A DNA stretch of 64,000 bases. It comes from Peptoniphilus vaginalis. Its GTDB lineage: Bacteria; Bacillota; Clostridia; Tissierellales; Peptoniphilaceae. Where the stretch lies: assembly GCF_900176605.1 (NCBI RefSeq), contig NZ_FXLP01000004.1:372001-436000 (forward strand), written 5' to 3'. Each line of letters starts with the position of its first letter. Position 1 is the stretch's first letter. Under the pieces are notes generated by a model. That model worked only from the letters and a program-made list of their open reading frames with translations, made no database searches and was not told the origin of the DNA. The position numbers were made by a program, and so were the translations under genes. Of this stretch, positions 43,925 to 52,429 are shown one piece after another.

Positions 43925-44725
43925 ATGGAAGATAAAATAATTTTACAAGTTAAGAACTTAAACAAGGAATTCAATCTTGGCAAAAAAAATACTTTAAAGG
44001 CAGTTAAGGATATTTCCTTTAACCTTAGGACTTCACACACCCTTGGTGTAGTTGGAGAAAGTGGGTCTGGCAAGTCAACTCTTGCTAGGTGCATTATGGG
44101 ACTCTATCCAGATGCCACAGGTCAGATAATTTACAAGGGAAAAAATATTTTGGAAGAGAACCAAAGGGAGCTAAAAGAATATAGGAAAGACGTCCAAATG
44201 ATTTTTCAAGATCCCTACTCATCACTTAACCCTAGAAAAAAATGTAAGGACATAATTGCATCGGGCATAAAAAATCTTTTGGGAGAGAGGGACAAGGACA
44301 AGATCCACAAAAAGGTTTTAGAGACTATGGAGATATGTGGTCTTTCAGAATACCACATGGAGAGGTACCCTCACGAGTTCTCAGGAGGACAAAGGCAGAG
44401 AATTTCTATTGCGAGAGCCCTTGCTGTTGATCCAAAAATAATTATTGCCGACGAACCAACTTCAGCCCTTGACGTTTCCATTCAAGCACAAATAATTAAT
44501 TTGCTAGAGGACCTTCAAAGAGACCTAGGACTAAGTATGATTTTCATCTCCCACGACCTCTCAGTTGTTAGACACGTGGCAGAAGAAGTCCTCGTAATGT
44601 ATCATGGCGACTGCGTGGAATACGACGAGTCAGAAGAAATTTTTGAAAACCCAAAGATGGACTACACAAAAAAACTTTTGTCATCAGTGCCAGGCAAAAA
44701 ACTTGCCGCCCTTGATGAGATATAA
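43925..44725 (+). CDS. dppF: Peptide ABC transporter ATPase (DppF/OppF type)
   Basis: A 266-residue second ATPase. Walker A GESGSGKSTLARC, QMIFQDPYSSLNPR, signature FSGGQRQRISIARAL and Walker B IIADEPTSALDVSI are intact. It is about 50 residues shorter than typical DppF because the C-terminal cysteine-rich extension is missing, which is common among paired ATPases in Firmicutes. It ends the operon before a terminator. Confidence 0.92.
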   Translation: MEDKIILQVKNLNKEFNLGKKNTLKAVKDISFNLRTSHTLGVVGESGSGKSTLARCIMGLYPDATGQIIYKGKNILEENQRELKEYRKDVQMIFQDPYSSLNPRKKCKDIIASGIKNLLGERDKDKIHKKVLETMEICGLSEYHMERYPHEFSGGQRQRISIARALAVDPKIIIADEPTSALDVSIQAQIINLLEDLQRDLGLSMIFISHDLSVVRHVAEEVLVMYHGDCVEYDESEEIFENPKMDYTKKLLSSVPGKKLAALDEI

Positions 44726-44776
44726 GATGTGTGGAAAATTTTGAGTTGGGGTATTATAATTAAATAAATTAGATAA

Positions 44777-44803
44777 AACTGTAGACTTCTACAGTTTTTT
44801 ATT
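44777..44803 (+). terminator. Intrinsic terminator of the peptide transporter operon
   Basis: The stem AACTGTA / TACAGTT is followed by TTTTATTTT. Confidence 0.75.
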
Positions 44804-44817
44804 TTATAGGTGAAAAG

Positions 44818-45372
44818 ATGCAGGACTTTGATGAGAAAAAAATTTTTTATAGTGATGAAGATAACAATTTTGATCTTCCTCTTGATTTAATACAAGATAC
44901 TTATGATAAAAGAGAAGATGAAGATAAAGATGAAGACCAAGATGATCAAATAGAAGAAATAGATTTAGAAAATGAAGATGATGAGGACTCCTACTACCTT
45001 GAGAGGATTGATGAGGTCCAAGAAATCTTAGAAGAAATTTGCGAGTCCATACCAGCCTATGCCTTTGACCATTTAAATGGTGGCATAATCCTATCAGAGG
45101 ATAAGAAGTACCACGCTGAGTCCCGTGACGATGACTTAATAATAATGGGAGAGTATCAAAGGTCAATCCTTGGCAACATGATAACAATTTACTACGGGTC
45201 CTTTATGGATATGTACAGATTTTCATCGAGAGATAGACTTAAGGATAAGCTTGAAGAAGTTCTCCTTCACGAGTTCACCCATCACTTAGAATTTTTGGCA
45301 AATGAGTGGGGACTTGTTATTGAAGACGAAAAGTTTTTAGAAGAATATAGAAAAGAGAAAGATAATGAATAA
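44818..45372 (+). CDS. Zincin-like metallopeptidase-family protein
   Basis: A 184-residue protein. The first 65 residues are extremely acidic with many D/E. The rest resembles the zincin_1 (PF06262) family, with the HExxH zinc motif in [17 protein letters not shown] near residue 150. It overlaps the next gene, encoding a J-domain membrane protein, by 8 bp, so a joint role in protein quality control is possible. Substrates are unknown; the acidic N-terminus is unusual for the family. Confidence 0.7.
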   Translation: MQDFDEKKIFYSDEDNNFDLPLDLIQDTYDKREDEDKDEDQDDQIEEIDLENEDDEDSYYLERIDEVQEILEEICESIPAYAFDHLNGGIILSEDKKYHAESRDDDLIIMGEYQRSILGNMITIYYGSFMDMYRFSSRDRLKDKLEEVLLHEFTHHLEFLANEWGLVIEDEKFLEEYRKEKDNE

Positions 45373-46216
45373 AATTTTAGGATATTTTTATAAGGGCTTG
45401 GGGAAATTTTTAGACCTCCTCTTGACCTTCTTAATTGTAATAGTAAATATTGCTGTTGATCTCTTCTCGGCAGTGAGAAGATTTTTCTTGTACATAATTT
45501 CTATGGGAGGCTGCTTAATAATATTTTTGCTTTTAAATCCCCTTGCTTGGAGGGGCTTGGCGAGAAATGAGTGGCTCTCAACCCTAATAGTCTTGGCAAT
45601 ATTTGTGCCAATACTAGGGAACGTCTCAGAATCCTTCTTGAAGTACGCCCACTACGTTGTGACAGAATTTTTCTACGACAGGGCAGACCACTATCTCCTT
45701 GGCAAGGAAAATGAATTTGAAAATATTTCTGGCTACGGAAGAGCCTACTGGGAAAAGAAGGAAAGAGAGAGAATTAAAGAGGAAGAAGAGAGGAGAAGAC
45801 AGAGAGAAGAAGAGTATCGACAAAGCTTTAAGGACTTCGGTGGCTTCACTTGGACAACTTTTGATGACTTCTCACAATTTGAAGAATTCTTTAGACAAGC
45901 AGGCTATGGTGGCTTCTACGAAAATCAAGGTGGATCCTACGGCAACAATTACGGTGGGTCTTATAGTGGCTCTTCATCATCTGGAGGCTATGGCTTCAAG
46001 GACCAATATGAATCTGCCTGCGACACTCTTGGCGTAAACTACACAGCAGACAAGTATGAAATCAAACTTGCCTACAGGAAGATGGCAAAAAAATATCACC
46101 CTGACCTTAATAAGGAAGAGGGTGCGAAAGAAAAATTCCAAAAAATAAATGCAGCCTACGAATTTTTAAACGACACAAATGTGGAAATGTATAAGAAGAT
46201 GACTGGGGCAAATTAA
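45365..46216 (+). CDS. Membrane protein with C-terminal J domain
   Basis: A 283-residue protein. Two or three membrane helices occupy residues about 15-95; a charged E/R-rich coiled segment (about 125-155) and a Gly/Ser/Tyr-rich linker (about 185-215) follow. The C-terminal 65 residues are a DnaJ domain ([20 protein letters not shown], then KYHPDLNK with the essential HPD). J domains recruit and stimulate DnaK, so this protein likely brings DnaK to the membrane. It is translationally coupled to the metallopeptidase gene. Confidence 0.85.
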   Translation: MNKILGYFYKGLGKFLDLLLTFLIVIVNIAVDLFSAVRRFFLYIISMGGCLIIFLLLNPLAWRGLARNEWLSTLIVLAIFVPILGNVSESFLKYAHYVVTEFFYDRADHYLLGKENEFENISGYGRAYWEKKERERIKEEEERRRQREEEYRQSFKDFGGFTWTTFDDFSQFEEFFRQAGYGGFYENQGGSYGNNYGGSYSGSSSSGGYGFKDQYESACDTLGVNYTADKYEIKLAYRKMAKKYHPDLNKEEGAKEKFQKINAAYEFLNDTNVEMYKKMTGAN

Positions 46217-46228
46217 ATTTACAAAAAG

Positions 46229-46253
46229 AAAGGACCGCGAGGGTCCTTTTTTG
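46229..46253 (+). terminator. Intrinsic terminator
   Basis: The stem AGGACC / GGGTCCT with loop GCGA is followed by TTTTTT. Confidence 0.82.
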
Positions 46254-46321
46254 GTGCTTAGATTTTTAAATTTACAACTATTTAAAATATAAGAAAAATG
46301 TTTTAACTAACTTCGAAAAAA

Positions 46322-47083
46322 TTATTTTATAATTTCTTCTGCCATCTTATAAAATTCATTTACGTCCATATCATCTCCAGCCATTAATGCATATTGGACT
46401 CCCTTGTAGTCAAAGAGTAGGTGCTTTGAAGCATCTTTTTCTCTTTTATCTGAACCAATAGCTAGGTTAAAGAAAGGATCCTTCTTTGATCTTTCAAGTT
46501 CTTCTTTTGTTGCATCTTTTTCATCTGGTAAAAATACACTTTCTAATCTCCAATAATAAACTGGCACGCCCTTAATTTCTCTCATTTCTTGATAAGCTTG
46601 TTCGTCTATAGCTTTTGAACTTTCTGGATTCTTGTCAATTGAGAGCATTACTTTGTCGTCTGCATCGTTTTTGTAGTCAACATCAATTGCCTTCCTCTTA
46701 TTTAACTTTGCTCCAGTGTCATCAATATCTGCCATGTTGACCATTCTAATTCCATCAAACTTATAATCTCCTAAATTTTCTGGTGCATAGGCATCGAAAC
46801 CAGCCTTCTTTTCTGCCTTAGCCAAGTCAGTATATTTTGTGTAGTTATAAAATGATGTTGAAGATGCTAATGTTCCTGTAATTTTTCCTGCTGCAAAGAC
46901 ACCTACTGAAAGGACAAGGGCAGCAGCTGCTACTAATACAAATCTTTTTTTCATTTTAAATTCTCCTTTTTCTCCTTGTGAATTGATCTCTAAATCAATT
47001 TTATTTTTAAGATAATCAGAAGGAGAAGAATCTTCAACAGACTTATTGAGTTCATTTTTTATATACTTATCAAAATCTTTCAT
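46322..47083 (-). CDS. Membrane-anchored anti-sigma factor-like protein
   Basis: A 253-residue protein with a cytosolic N-terminus (about 1-44), one membrane helix (FVLVAAAALVLSVGVFAAG, about 48-66) and an extracytoplasmic domain of about 180 residues rich in K, D and Y. Its start overlaps the sigma-factor stop by 4 bp (ATGA), the classic sigma/anti-sigma arrangement. There is no zinc-binding H-x3-C-x2-C motif, so it is not a ZAS-type anti-sigma. The external domain would be the sensor, with the stimulus unknown. Confidence 0.72.
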   Translation of the reverse strand: MKDFDKYIKNELNKSVEDSSPSDYLKNKIDLEINSQGEKGEFKMKKRFVLVAAAALVLSVGVFAAGKITGTLASSTSFYNYTKYTDLAKAEKKAGFDAYAPENLGDYKFDGIRMVNMADIDDTGAKLNKRKAIDVDYKNDADDKVMLSIDKNPESSKAIDEQAYQEMREIKGVPVYYWRLESVFLPDEKDATKEELERSKKDPFFNLAIGSDKREKDASKHLLFDYKGVQYALMAGDDMDVNEFYKMAEEIIK

Positions 47084-47646
47084 AATAACTCTCCTTCATA
47101 TTCTTCTTGTGTTTTTAAAAGTTCTTTCTTCAAATTCTTGCGAGCCCTATGGAGTCTTGACTTCACTGTACCCTGGAAGGTCTTGCAGATGCTGGCGATT
47201 TCTTCTATGGTAAAGTCGTTGTAGTAATAGAGGACCAGGACTTCTCTTTCCTTTTCCTTTAAGTTCATGAGGGCATCTTGAATTTCTGATTTTTCTGCAA
47301 AGTCATCTTCTCCAAGATCGGTGGGACTTTCTTCAGCCTTATCAAGGATAAACTCATCTGGGAACTCTCTCTTCCTCTTCTTATATCGTGTGTAGGAAGT
47401 GTTCTTTAAGATTGAGAAAATCCAAGATTTTAATTTATCAAAATCAGAAAGAGATTTTACATTCTTGTAAATGGAAACGAAAGTGTCTTGGAGGACGTCT
47501 TCTGCATCTTCCTTATTGCCCAAGATTAAGAGGACAGTCCTAAATAAGACTAAGTAGTATTCCTGGTAAAGAAGGTTAAAGGAATCTCTGTCGCCAGCTT
47601 TTAATTTGTCAAAATCTTCTTCAGTAAATTTTCTTTCACGATTCAT
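47080..47646 (-). CDS. ECF-family RNA polymerase sigma factor
   Basis: A 188-residue sigma-70 family member with only regions 2 and 4. Region 2 includes ILGNKEDAEDVLQDTFVSIY near residue 45, and region 4 is LKEKEREVLVLYYYNDFTIE and the helix-turn-helix EIASICKTFQGTVKSRLHRA near 145-170. The ATG at 47644-47646 has GGAGG upstream. It is paired with the membrane protein encoded by the overlapping downstream gene. Target promoters cannot be assigned here. Confidence 0.9.
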   Translation of the reverse strand: MNRERKFTEEDFDKLKAGDRDSFNLLYQEYYLVLFRTVLLILGNKEDAEDVLQDTFVSIYKNVKSLSDFDKLKSWIFSILKNTSYTRYKKRKREFPDEFILDKAEESPTDLGEDDFAEKSEIQDALMNLKEKEREVLVLYYYNDFTIEEIASICKTFQGTVKSRLHRARKNLKKELLKTQEEYEGELL

Positions 47647-47726
47647 TTTATCCTCCTCTCTTAGATGCATCTACTTATAAGACTATTTAAGACATAAAAA
47701 GGTTCATTTATTTTAAAAGATTATAA

Positions 47727-47754
47727 AAAAATCTCCATGCCTAGGTGGAGATTA
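47727..47754 (-). terminator. Intrinsic terminator of the zinc-ribbon gene
   Basis: On the minus strand AATCTCCA / TGGAGATT forms an 8-bp stem followed by TTTTT, directly after the stop codon of the gene at 47755-49311. Confidence 0.82.
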
Positions 47755-49311
47755 TTAGTTTAAGGTTTTGTTTGAGACCCAACCCTTAATTGTGTCTTGT
47801 GAAATTGCATTTTTAACTTCAACATGGCACCAAATTCTTTGCCCTTGTTCGATTTTTGTATCAAGGATGTAGAGGTCGGTTCCCTTTTCGAGGATCCTCA
47901 CAATGGATGAGTCGACGCTTGGTTCGGCTCGCAGGTTGGCCTTTTCTGTTACAACGGTTTTGTAAGTGTGAAGGAGGTCAGAAGCTTTTTTAGCAGTTTC
48001 TGCTGCATCCTTATCGCTTTCTTCCTTTTCAAAGTTTTCTTTTTGGTTTCCGTCTTCTTGCAAGCTGTTTGCGCTTTCTATTTCCTTTTTTAACTTCGCT
48101 GCCTTAGCTGATTCAGGTACCACATTCAAGTAGGAATTCAAAAGTTGAAGTGCATCAGTCCTATTAGTTTTATAGGATGATTTAACTTCATTTAAGACTG
48201 TATCTTCTATGGATGTAAGCTTGTCTTGTGCAGACTTATAATTTTTCTCGTCCTCTTGGATTACCTTTTTGTAATTGTAGGCAGCGTCGATGTAGTCGCC
48301 ATCTTCTAAGTGGCTAGAAGCCCTTTGGAAAGATTCGTCTGATGCCACAAGCTTTTTAAGTTTTTCCATTTCGTTTAAGATTTCTGGGCTAGTTTTATCC
48401 TTTGTCGCAGAATTATACATTTCAAGAGCCTGGTGGTAGTTGCCACTTAGGGCAAGACTCCTTGCATCTTCAATCTTGCTCTCGTTTCTAAATTTTTTAA
48501 CTATGTTCAACGTAAAGATTGAAAGAATTGACAAGATGATTATGAAAGTAAGGGTAAAAAATATTTTCTTCCAAGGTATTGACCTTGGTTTTTTTGGAGC
48601 CTCTTCATTGGTCCTGTCGACTTTTAAACTTTCTGTTGAGGGAGCAATCTTGGAAAGATTGGTTTGAGTCAAGTGGGTTTCAAGAGTTTTTAAATTTATC
48701 CCATCAGTGGACCTGGTGTTTTCTATAACGTTTAAAATTTTAGAATTTATCAAGGCCTCTGTGAGGTTGTTTAAGACGAAGCTCTTGTTTCTACCACAAA
48801 ACTCACACTCGCTAGTCTCGTTTTCATTGATAAAGCCACAGGCACATCGCCAAAAATCCATTTGGTTTTCCCCGTAGGTCTTTATGCCATCACCAAGAGT
48901 CTCTTTTATTTGAGCCCTCTTCCTTTCAGGAATAACTGGGAGATTAATTTCAAATTCTTTGTCCCCACAAGTAATATTTTTTCCGTTAGTTGTGTATTTT
49001 GAAATGTAAATGTCAATGGCCCTTGCCTCGTGGAACCTCTCGTCCAAGATAAAGGGATCTAAGAAGTAACGAGTGAAGGGTGCAATATTAACAGCTTGTT
49101 GAAAATAAAATTCACGACCATTAAAGAGGTAGGACCTTTCAATGGACTTGAACTTAACAGCAAATTCAATATTAGTGATAAAAGAGTCTTGGGCATTTAA
49201 CACGTCAATTGCTAGGGCAAAGTCACCAGATGTGAGCTCTGCATTTGCTATTTGAATTTTTTCACTTATATTAAAGCTAAGCTTTGTGGGTAGGGTTCTA
49301 AAAAAACTCAT
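47755..49311 (-). CDS. Zinc-ribbon, membrane, TPR-like and SH3 multidomain protein
   Basis: A 518-residue protein of unknown function. Residues about 1-150 are a beta-rich N-terminal domain; residues near 157-180 contain a four-cysteine zinc ribbon (WRCACGFINENETSECEFCG). One membrane helix (IFFTLTFIIILSILSIFTLN) lies near 250, then helical TPR-like repeats (about 285-420) and a C-terminal bacterial SH3 domain (KANLRAEPSVDSSIVRILEK near 455) outside the cell. The zinc ribbon in the cytosol linked to external SH3 suggests an envelope sensor or scaffold. It is monocistronic next to the ECF sigma locus. Confidence 0.72.
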   Translation of the reverse strand: MSFFRTLPTKLSFNISEKIQIANAELTSGDFALAIDVLNAQDSFITNIEFAVKFKSIERSYLFNGREFYFQQAVNIAPFTRYFLDPFILDERFHEARAIDIYISKYTTNGKNITCGDKEFEINLPVIPERKRAQIKETLGDGIKTYGENQMDFWRCACGFINENETSECEFCGRNKSFVLNNLTEALINSKILNVIENTRSTDGINLKTLETHLTQTNLSKIAPSTESLKVDRTNEEAPKKPRSIPWKKIFFTLTFIIILSILSIFTLNIVKKFRNESKIEDARSLALSGNYHQALEMYNSATKDKTSPEILNEMEKLKKLVASDESFQRASSHLEDGDYIDAAYNYKKVIQEDEKNYKSAQDKLTSIEDTVLNEVKSSYKTNRTDALQLLNSYLNVVPESAKAAKLKKEIESANSLQEDGNQKENFEKEESDKDAAETAKKASDLLHTYKTVVTEKANLRAEPSVDSSIVRILEKGTDLYILDTKIEQGQRIWCHVEVKNAISQDTIKGWVSNKTLN

Positions 49312-49460
49312 AAAGACTCCTTTCAATTTTTCAAATAAATTATATTATATTTAAAAAACTTTTACAATAAGCCGGCTATTTACTAAAATTCTAGCTTGCC
49401 CTATAATTTATTTAGAATACGAATTAGCACAATAAAGAATTTTTATAAATGGAGGTAAAA

Positions 49461-49595
49461 ATGAAAGTTTTAATGGGTCATGGCTTGGCTAGAAAATACG
49501 GAGATAGAATAGAAAAACTAGGCTACCAAGTCATAAAAGCCTTGAAAAACGACGGCGACTTCAAAAACATAGTGGACTTCGACAAGGGTTATTAA
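49461..49595 (+). CDS. 44-residue protein upstream of cas3
   Basis: I do not recognise this protein. It begins MKVLMGHGLARKYGDRIEKL and ends VDFDKGY; it is hydrophilic with net positive charge. GGAGG at ideal spacing precedes the ATG, and cas3 starts 44 bp after its stop codon, so the two probably share a transcript. It may be a remnant of a larger gene. Upstream (49312-49460) there is a possible -10 TATAAT near 49402. Confidence 0.5.
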   Translation: MKVLMGHGLARKYGDRIEKLGYQVIKALKNDGDFKNIVDFDKGY

Positions 49596-49639
49596 AATTT
49601 AATTCATAATAAAGTTATAAAAATTTTTGAGGTGGTTTT

Positions 49640-52219
49640 ATGTTAGATAAATTGTACGCACACATTGATAGGGACAAGAGAGAAAAGAAGCAAACTCTTT
49701 ACACTCATCTTTTAAAAACTGGACTTGAAGCAAAGAAAATTGGCGAAAAAGTTGATGTTGGTAATATTAGCTTCTTAACAGGACTTCTCCACGATATAGG
49801 CAAGGCTAGCCTTGATTTCCAAGATAAAATCATAAAAAATTCAAACAAAAAAGTAGACCACTCAAGTCTTGGTGGTCTATTTGTTGTGAAAATTTACAAG
49901 TCAGTTTTTGATGAAATTTATGATAGCAAAGACCAATCTATTTTAGATTTGAGAAGTGTTTTGGAAAAAGATAGATTGACAATCTTAGACTTAAGCGACT
50001 ATATAAACATTTTGATTTACACAATTATGTCCCACCACGGTCAATACGATATGGTGAGGAAGAACGAAGAAATGACCTATGTTTTGACAAGTCTTGATAG
50101 ACTTAAAAAAATTGATAAGTCATCTTATAGGTTTGGCGAAACTTCAAAAGAAAGTCTTGATGTTGATGAATTTTTTGAAGAAGTAGATAAGTTTTTTAAA
50201 TCAAACGAAATTTATATAAAAGATTTATTTTGTCAGGGATTTTTAGAATATATAGAAATTTTAAAGAAATTAAAAAAATCTTCTAGAGAATACTCAGAGA
50301 ATAAAGAGTATGAAGCTCTGTGCTTTTACAAGTCTATGTTTATTAGGCTCTTGGTTTCTATTTTAAAATCTGCAGACATTAAGGACACAATAAATGCTTA
50401 TGAGGATATAATTGTTGACGAAAATCTAGAAAAATTAAGACAAGTAGAAAAAAGATTCGAAGAAAACATTAATAAGAAGTACGAATCTTTTGGAAAACCT
50501 GAAGGTAAGTTAAATATTTTGAGGAATGAAATTTCAGGGGACATTCTCAAGAGATCTAAGGAAGATGGGCTTGGAATTTATAAACTAGATCTGCCAACAG
50601 GTGCAGGCAAGACTCTTTTGTCCCTTCGCTATGGAATAAATCAAATGAACTATCAAGGTAAGGATAGGTTCTTTTACGTTACATCTTTTCTTTCAGTTCT
50701 TGAACAAAACGCATCTGAGATGAGGGGAATTTTAAATAATGATGACTTTGTCTTGGAACACCATTCCAACGTTGTTGACGATGAAGATGAAATTGAAAAT
50801 GATGATAGGGACGATGAACTAGATGTTGTAAATAAAAAATTTTTTCTTGATGATTGGACTTCGCCAGTAGTTTTGACAACTATGGTCCAATTTTACAATT
50901 CTTTATTCAAGGGGAAGTCAGCAAATCTGACAAGGTTTAAGTCTCTTATAAATTCTGTAATTATTTTGGATGAGTGGCAGTCAATACCAACAGAATTTTT
51001 ATATATGACTAACCTTGCCCTTAACTTTATGAAAATAGTAATGAAGACGAACATCCTTCTATCAACAGCAACTCAACCTACAAACGCATCAGTAGCTCTT
51101 GACCATAAACTATTTTATGGAGATTTAGATGGAGAAAATGAAGACATTATAGATAATAAAAATTATGACTTCTCAGCCTTTGAGAGGGTCAAGTTAAAAG
51201 TTTATGGTGACATAAATAAGATGTATGGGCTTGAAGACATAAGGAACCTAGTCTTGGAAAATTTGGATAAGTCTAATTTAATTATTTTAAACACAAAGAA
51301 AACTGTAAGAAAGTTATTTGACTTGCTTCAAAGTGATTATGAAGATAAGGATCTTTTTTATCTAACAACTAATTTGACAGCAAGCCATAGGTTAAAGAAG
51401 ATTGACGAAATAAAAAAGAGGTTACTAGAGGGAGATAAAATTTGTGTTGTCTCAACTCAACTTATTGAAGCAGGAGTGGATGTAGACTTTGACCTTGTCA
51501 TAAGGTCGCTCTCTGGTATGGACTCAGTGGTCCAAGCCATGGGTAGGTGCAATAGGGAAGGTCATCGTCAGTCTGCCTTCACTTACCTAATAAATTTAGA
51601 CAAAAATGAAGAAAAAACTTCTATGTTAAAGGGAGTTGATGAGAGAAAGGCTGCCTGCAAGGCTGCCCTCAATGCATCAACAGAAGACTTAGACATTAAG
51701 AAGTTAACGGAAGAATATTTTGAAAAGCTATATGCCAACTTAAAGGGAGACCAATACTCAGATGTATTAAAATTATTGGCTGAGAATAAAGAAGTTGCTG
51801 GTGATTTTCAAAAATTAAACAAGGTAAAGAAAGAACTAAAAGAAGTCGCTGGATATTTATATGATGAAAAGAGAAAAATCTACTTTGATTTATTTCAATC
51901 TTTTAAGGAAGCCTACAAAGAATTTGAATTGATTGAAGATAATAAGGGCACTGCAATTGTCGATTATGAAGAAACTAAAGAAGATTTAAATAAAGTGAGA
52001 GACCTTTCTTTAAAATTATATGGACCAGATTATCTAAATAATTTGAGAGAGTTAAAGAAAATAGTAAAGAAACTTTCAAGGCACACTGTAGCTATTAGTA
52101 AAAAAGATTTGAGTTCTTGCGACAATGTTCTAGATGGAAAAATTTATATCCTTCCAAATTCTTATTACAATGAAAAATTTGGTGTTAACTTTGAAGAACC
52201 GGATAGCTTTATATTATAA
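49640..52219 (+). CDS. cas3: Cas3 helicase-nuclease, type I-C
   Basis: The 859-residue effector nuclease recruited by Cascade to degrade target DNA. The N-terminal HD nuclease has GLLHDIGKASLDFQ near residue 48 with metal-binding H51 and D52. The superfamily 2 helicase follows with Walker A LPTGAGKTLLSLRYG near 315, DExx-type ILDEWQSIP near 440 (DEWQ), STATQP near 475 and QLIEAGVDVDFDLVIRS plus QAMGRCNREG near 610-640. All nuclease and helicase motifs are intact. It is separated from cas5c by a 210-bp gap with a minus-strand RNA gene and the cas promoter. Confidence 0.95.
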   Translation: MLDKLYAHIDRDKREKKQTLYTHLLKTGLEAKKIGEKVDVGNISFLTGLLHDIGKASLDFQDKIIKNSNKKVDHSSLGGLFVVKIYKSVFDEIYDSKDQSILDLRSVLEKDRLTILDLSDYINILIYTIMSHHGQYDMVRKNEEMTYVLTSLDRLKKIDKSSYRFGETSKESLDVDEFFEEVDKFFKSNEIYIKDLFCQGFLEYIEILKKLKKSSREYSENKEYEALCFYKSMFIRLLVSILKSADIKDTINAYEDIIVDENLEKLRQVEKRFEENINKKYESFGKPEGKLNILRNEISGDILKRSKEDGLGIYKLDLPTGAGKTLLSLRYGINQMNYQGKDRFFYVTSFLSVLEQNASEMRGILNNDDFVLEHHSNVVDDEDEIENDDRDDELDVVNKKFFLDDWTSPVVLTTMVQFYNSLFKGKSANLTRFKSLINSVIILDEWQSIPTEFLYMTNLALNFMKIVMKTNILLSTATQPTNASVALDHKLFYGDLDGENEDIIDNKNYDFSAFERVKLKVYGDINKMYGLEDIRNLVLENLDKSNLIILNTKKTVRKLFDLLQSDYEDKDLFYLTTNLTASHRLKKIDEIKKRLLEGDKICVVSTQLIEAGVDVDFDLVIRSLSGMDSVVQAMGRCNREGHRQSAFTYLINLDKNEEKTSMLKGVDERKAACKAALNASTEDLDIKKLTEEYFEKLYANLKGDQYSDVLKLLAENKEVAGDFQKLNKVKKELKEVAGYLYDEKRKIYFDLFQSFKEAYKEFELIEDNKGTAIVDYEETKEDLNKVRDLSLKLYGPDYLNNLRELKKIVKKLSRHTVAISKKDLSSCDNVLDGKIYILPNSYYNEKFGVNFEEPDSFIL

Positions 52220-52222
52220 AAG

Positions 52223-52298
52223 AAAAAAGACCCTTACTAATAATAGGGTCTATCTTCCGTATAAATATCTTTCAATCCACAGCTTTCGCTGATGAAAC
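52223..52298 (-). ncRNA. crRNA-like Cas-regulating RNA (CreR-like), candidate
   Basis: Read on the minus strand, this interval has the parts of a stand-alone guide RNA. A degenerate repeat (52269-52298) starts GTTTCAT, contains the hairpin CAGC-GAAA-GCTG (52280-52291) and ends with the 11-nt handle TGGATTGAAAG; the array repeat has the same handle except for its last base, also right after its stem. Next comes a 15-nt guide ATATTTATACGGAAG (52254-52268), then two bases, then a 7-bp terminator stem AGACCCT/AGGGTCT and T6. An extended -10 (TGATATAAT) predicts the 5' end near 52293, within the repeat. No protein gene on this strand explains the terminator. Cas5c could process and load the RNA. 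Existence of the transcript is inferred. Confidence 0.75.
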
Positions 52299-52299
52299 A

Positions 52300-52308
52300 A
52301 TTATATCA
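52300..52308 (-). promoter_or_regulatory. Extended -10 promoter for the crRNA-like RNA
   Basis: The minus strand reads TGATATAAT (hexamer at 52300-52305), an exact extended -10 motif with no clear -35. The predicted start site falls inside the degenerate repeat, so the RNA would begin with the repeat hairpin. Confidence 0.6.
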
Positions 52309-52340
52309 AAAAATTATAAAAAATAAAATCGAATAGATAC

Positions 52341-52370
52341 TTGACAAAGAGACTGCTTTCGTATTAATAT
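52341..52370 (+). promoter_or_regulatory. cas5c-cas2 operon promoter with guide-matching site
   Basis: The -35 is an exact TTGACA (52341-52346); the -10 is best read as TAATAT (52365-52370) at 18 bp or TTAATA at 17 bp. The plus-strand segment 52356-52370 is the complement of ATATTAATACGAAAG, which matches the guide of the crRNA-like RNA except at guide positions 6 and 12. The bases 5' of this protospacer on the minus strand are CTTT, giving TTT in the PAM position (type I-C prefers TTC). Binding there would cover the -10. Confidence 0.75.
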
Positions 52371-52429
52371 AAAGACAACGAAGATGATATCGTTTTCGCG
52401 AAATTAAAAATCAAAGGAGGTGTTTATTA

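Noticed and set aside
49405-49425. A second target of the crRNA-like guide before cas3 (AATACGAA shared)
   Set aside because: The seed-side bases do not match, so Cascade recognition is not expected.
52245-52251. Assigning the terminator at 52228-52251 to cas3
   Set aside because: The T-run lies only on the minus-strand side; on the plus strand the stem is followed by ATCTTCC.
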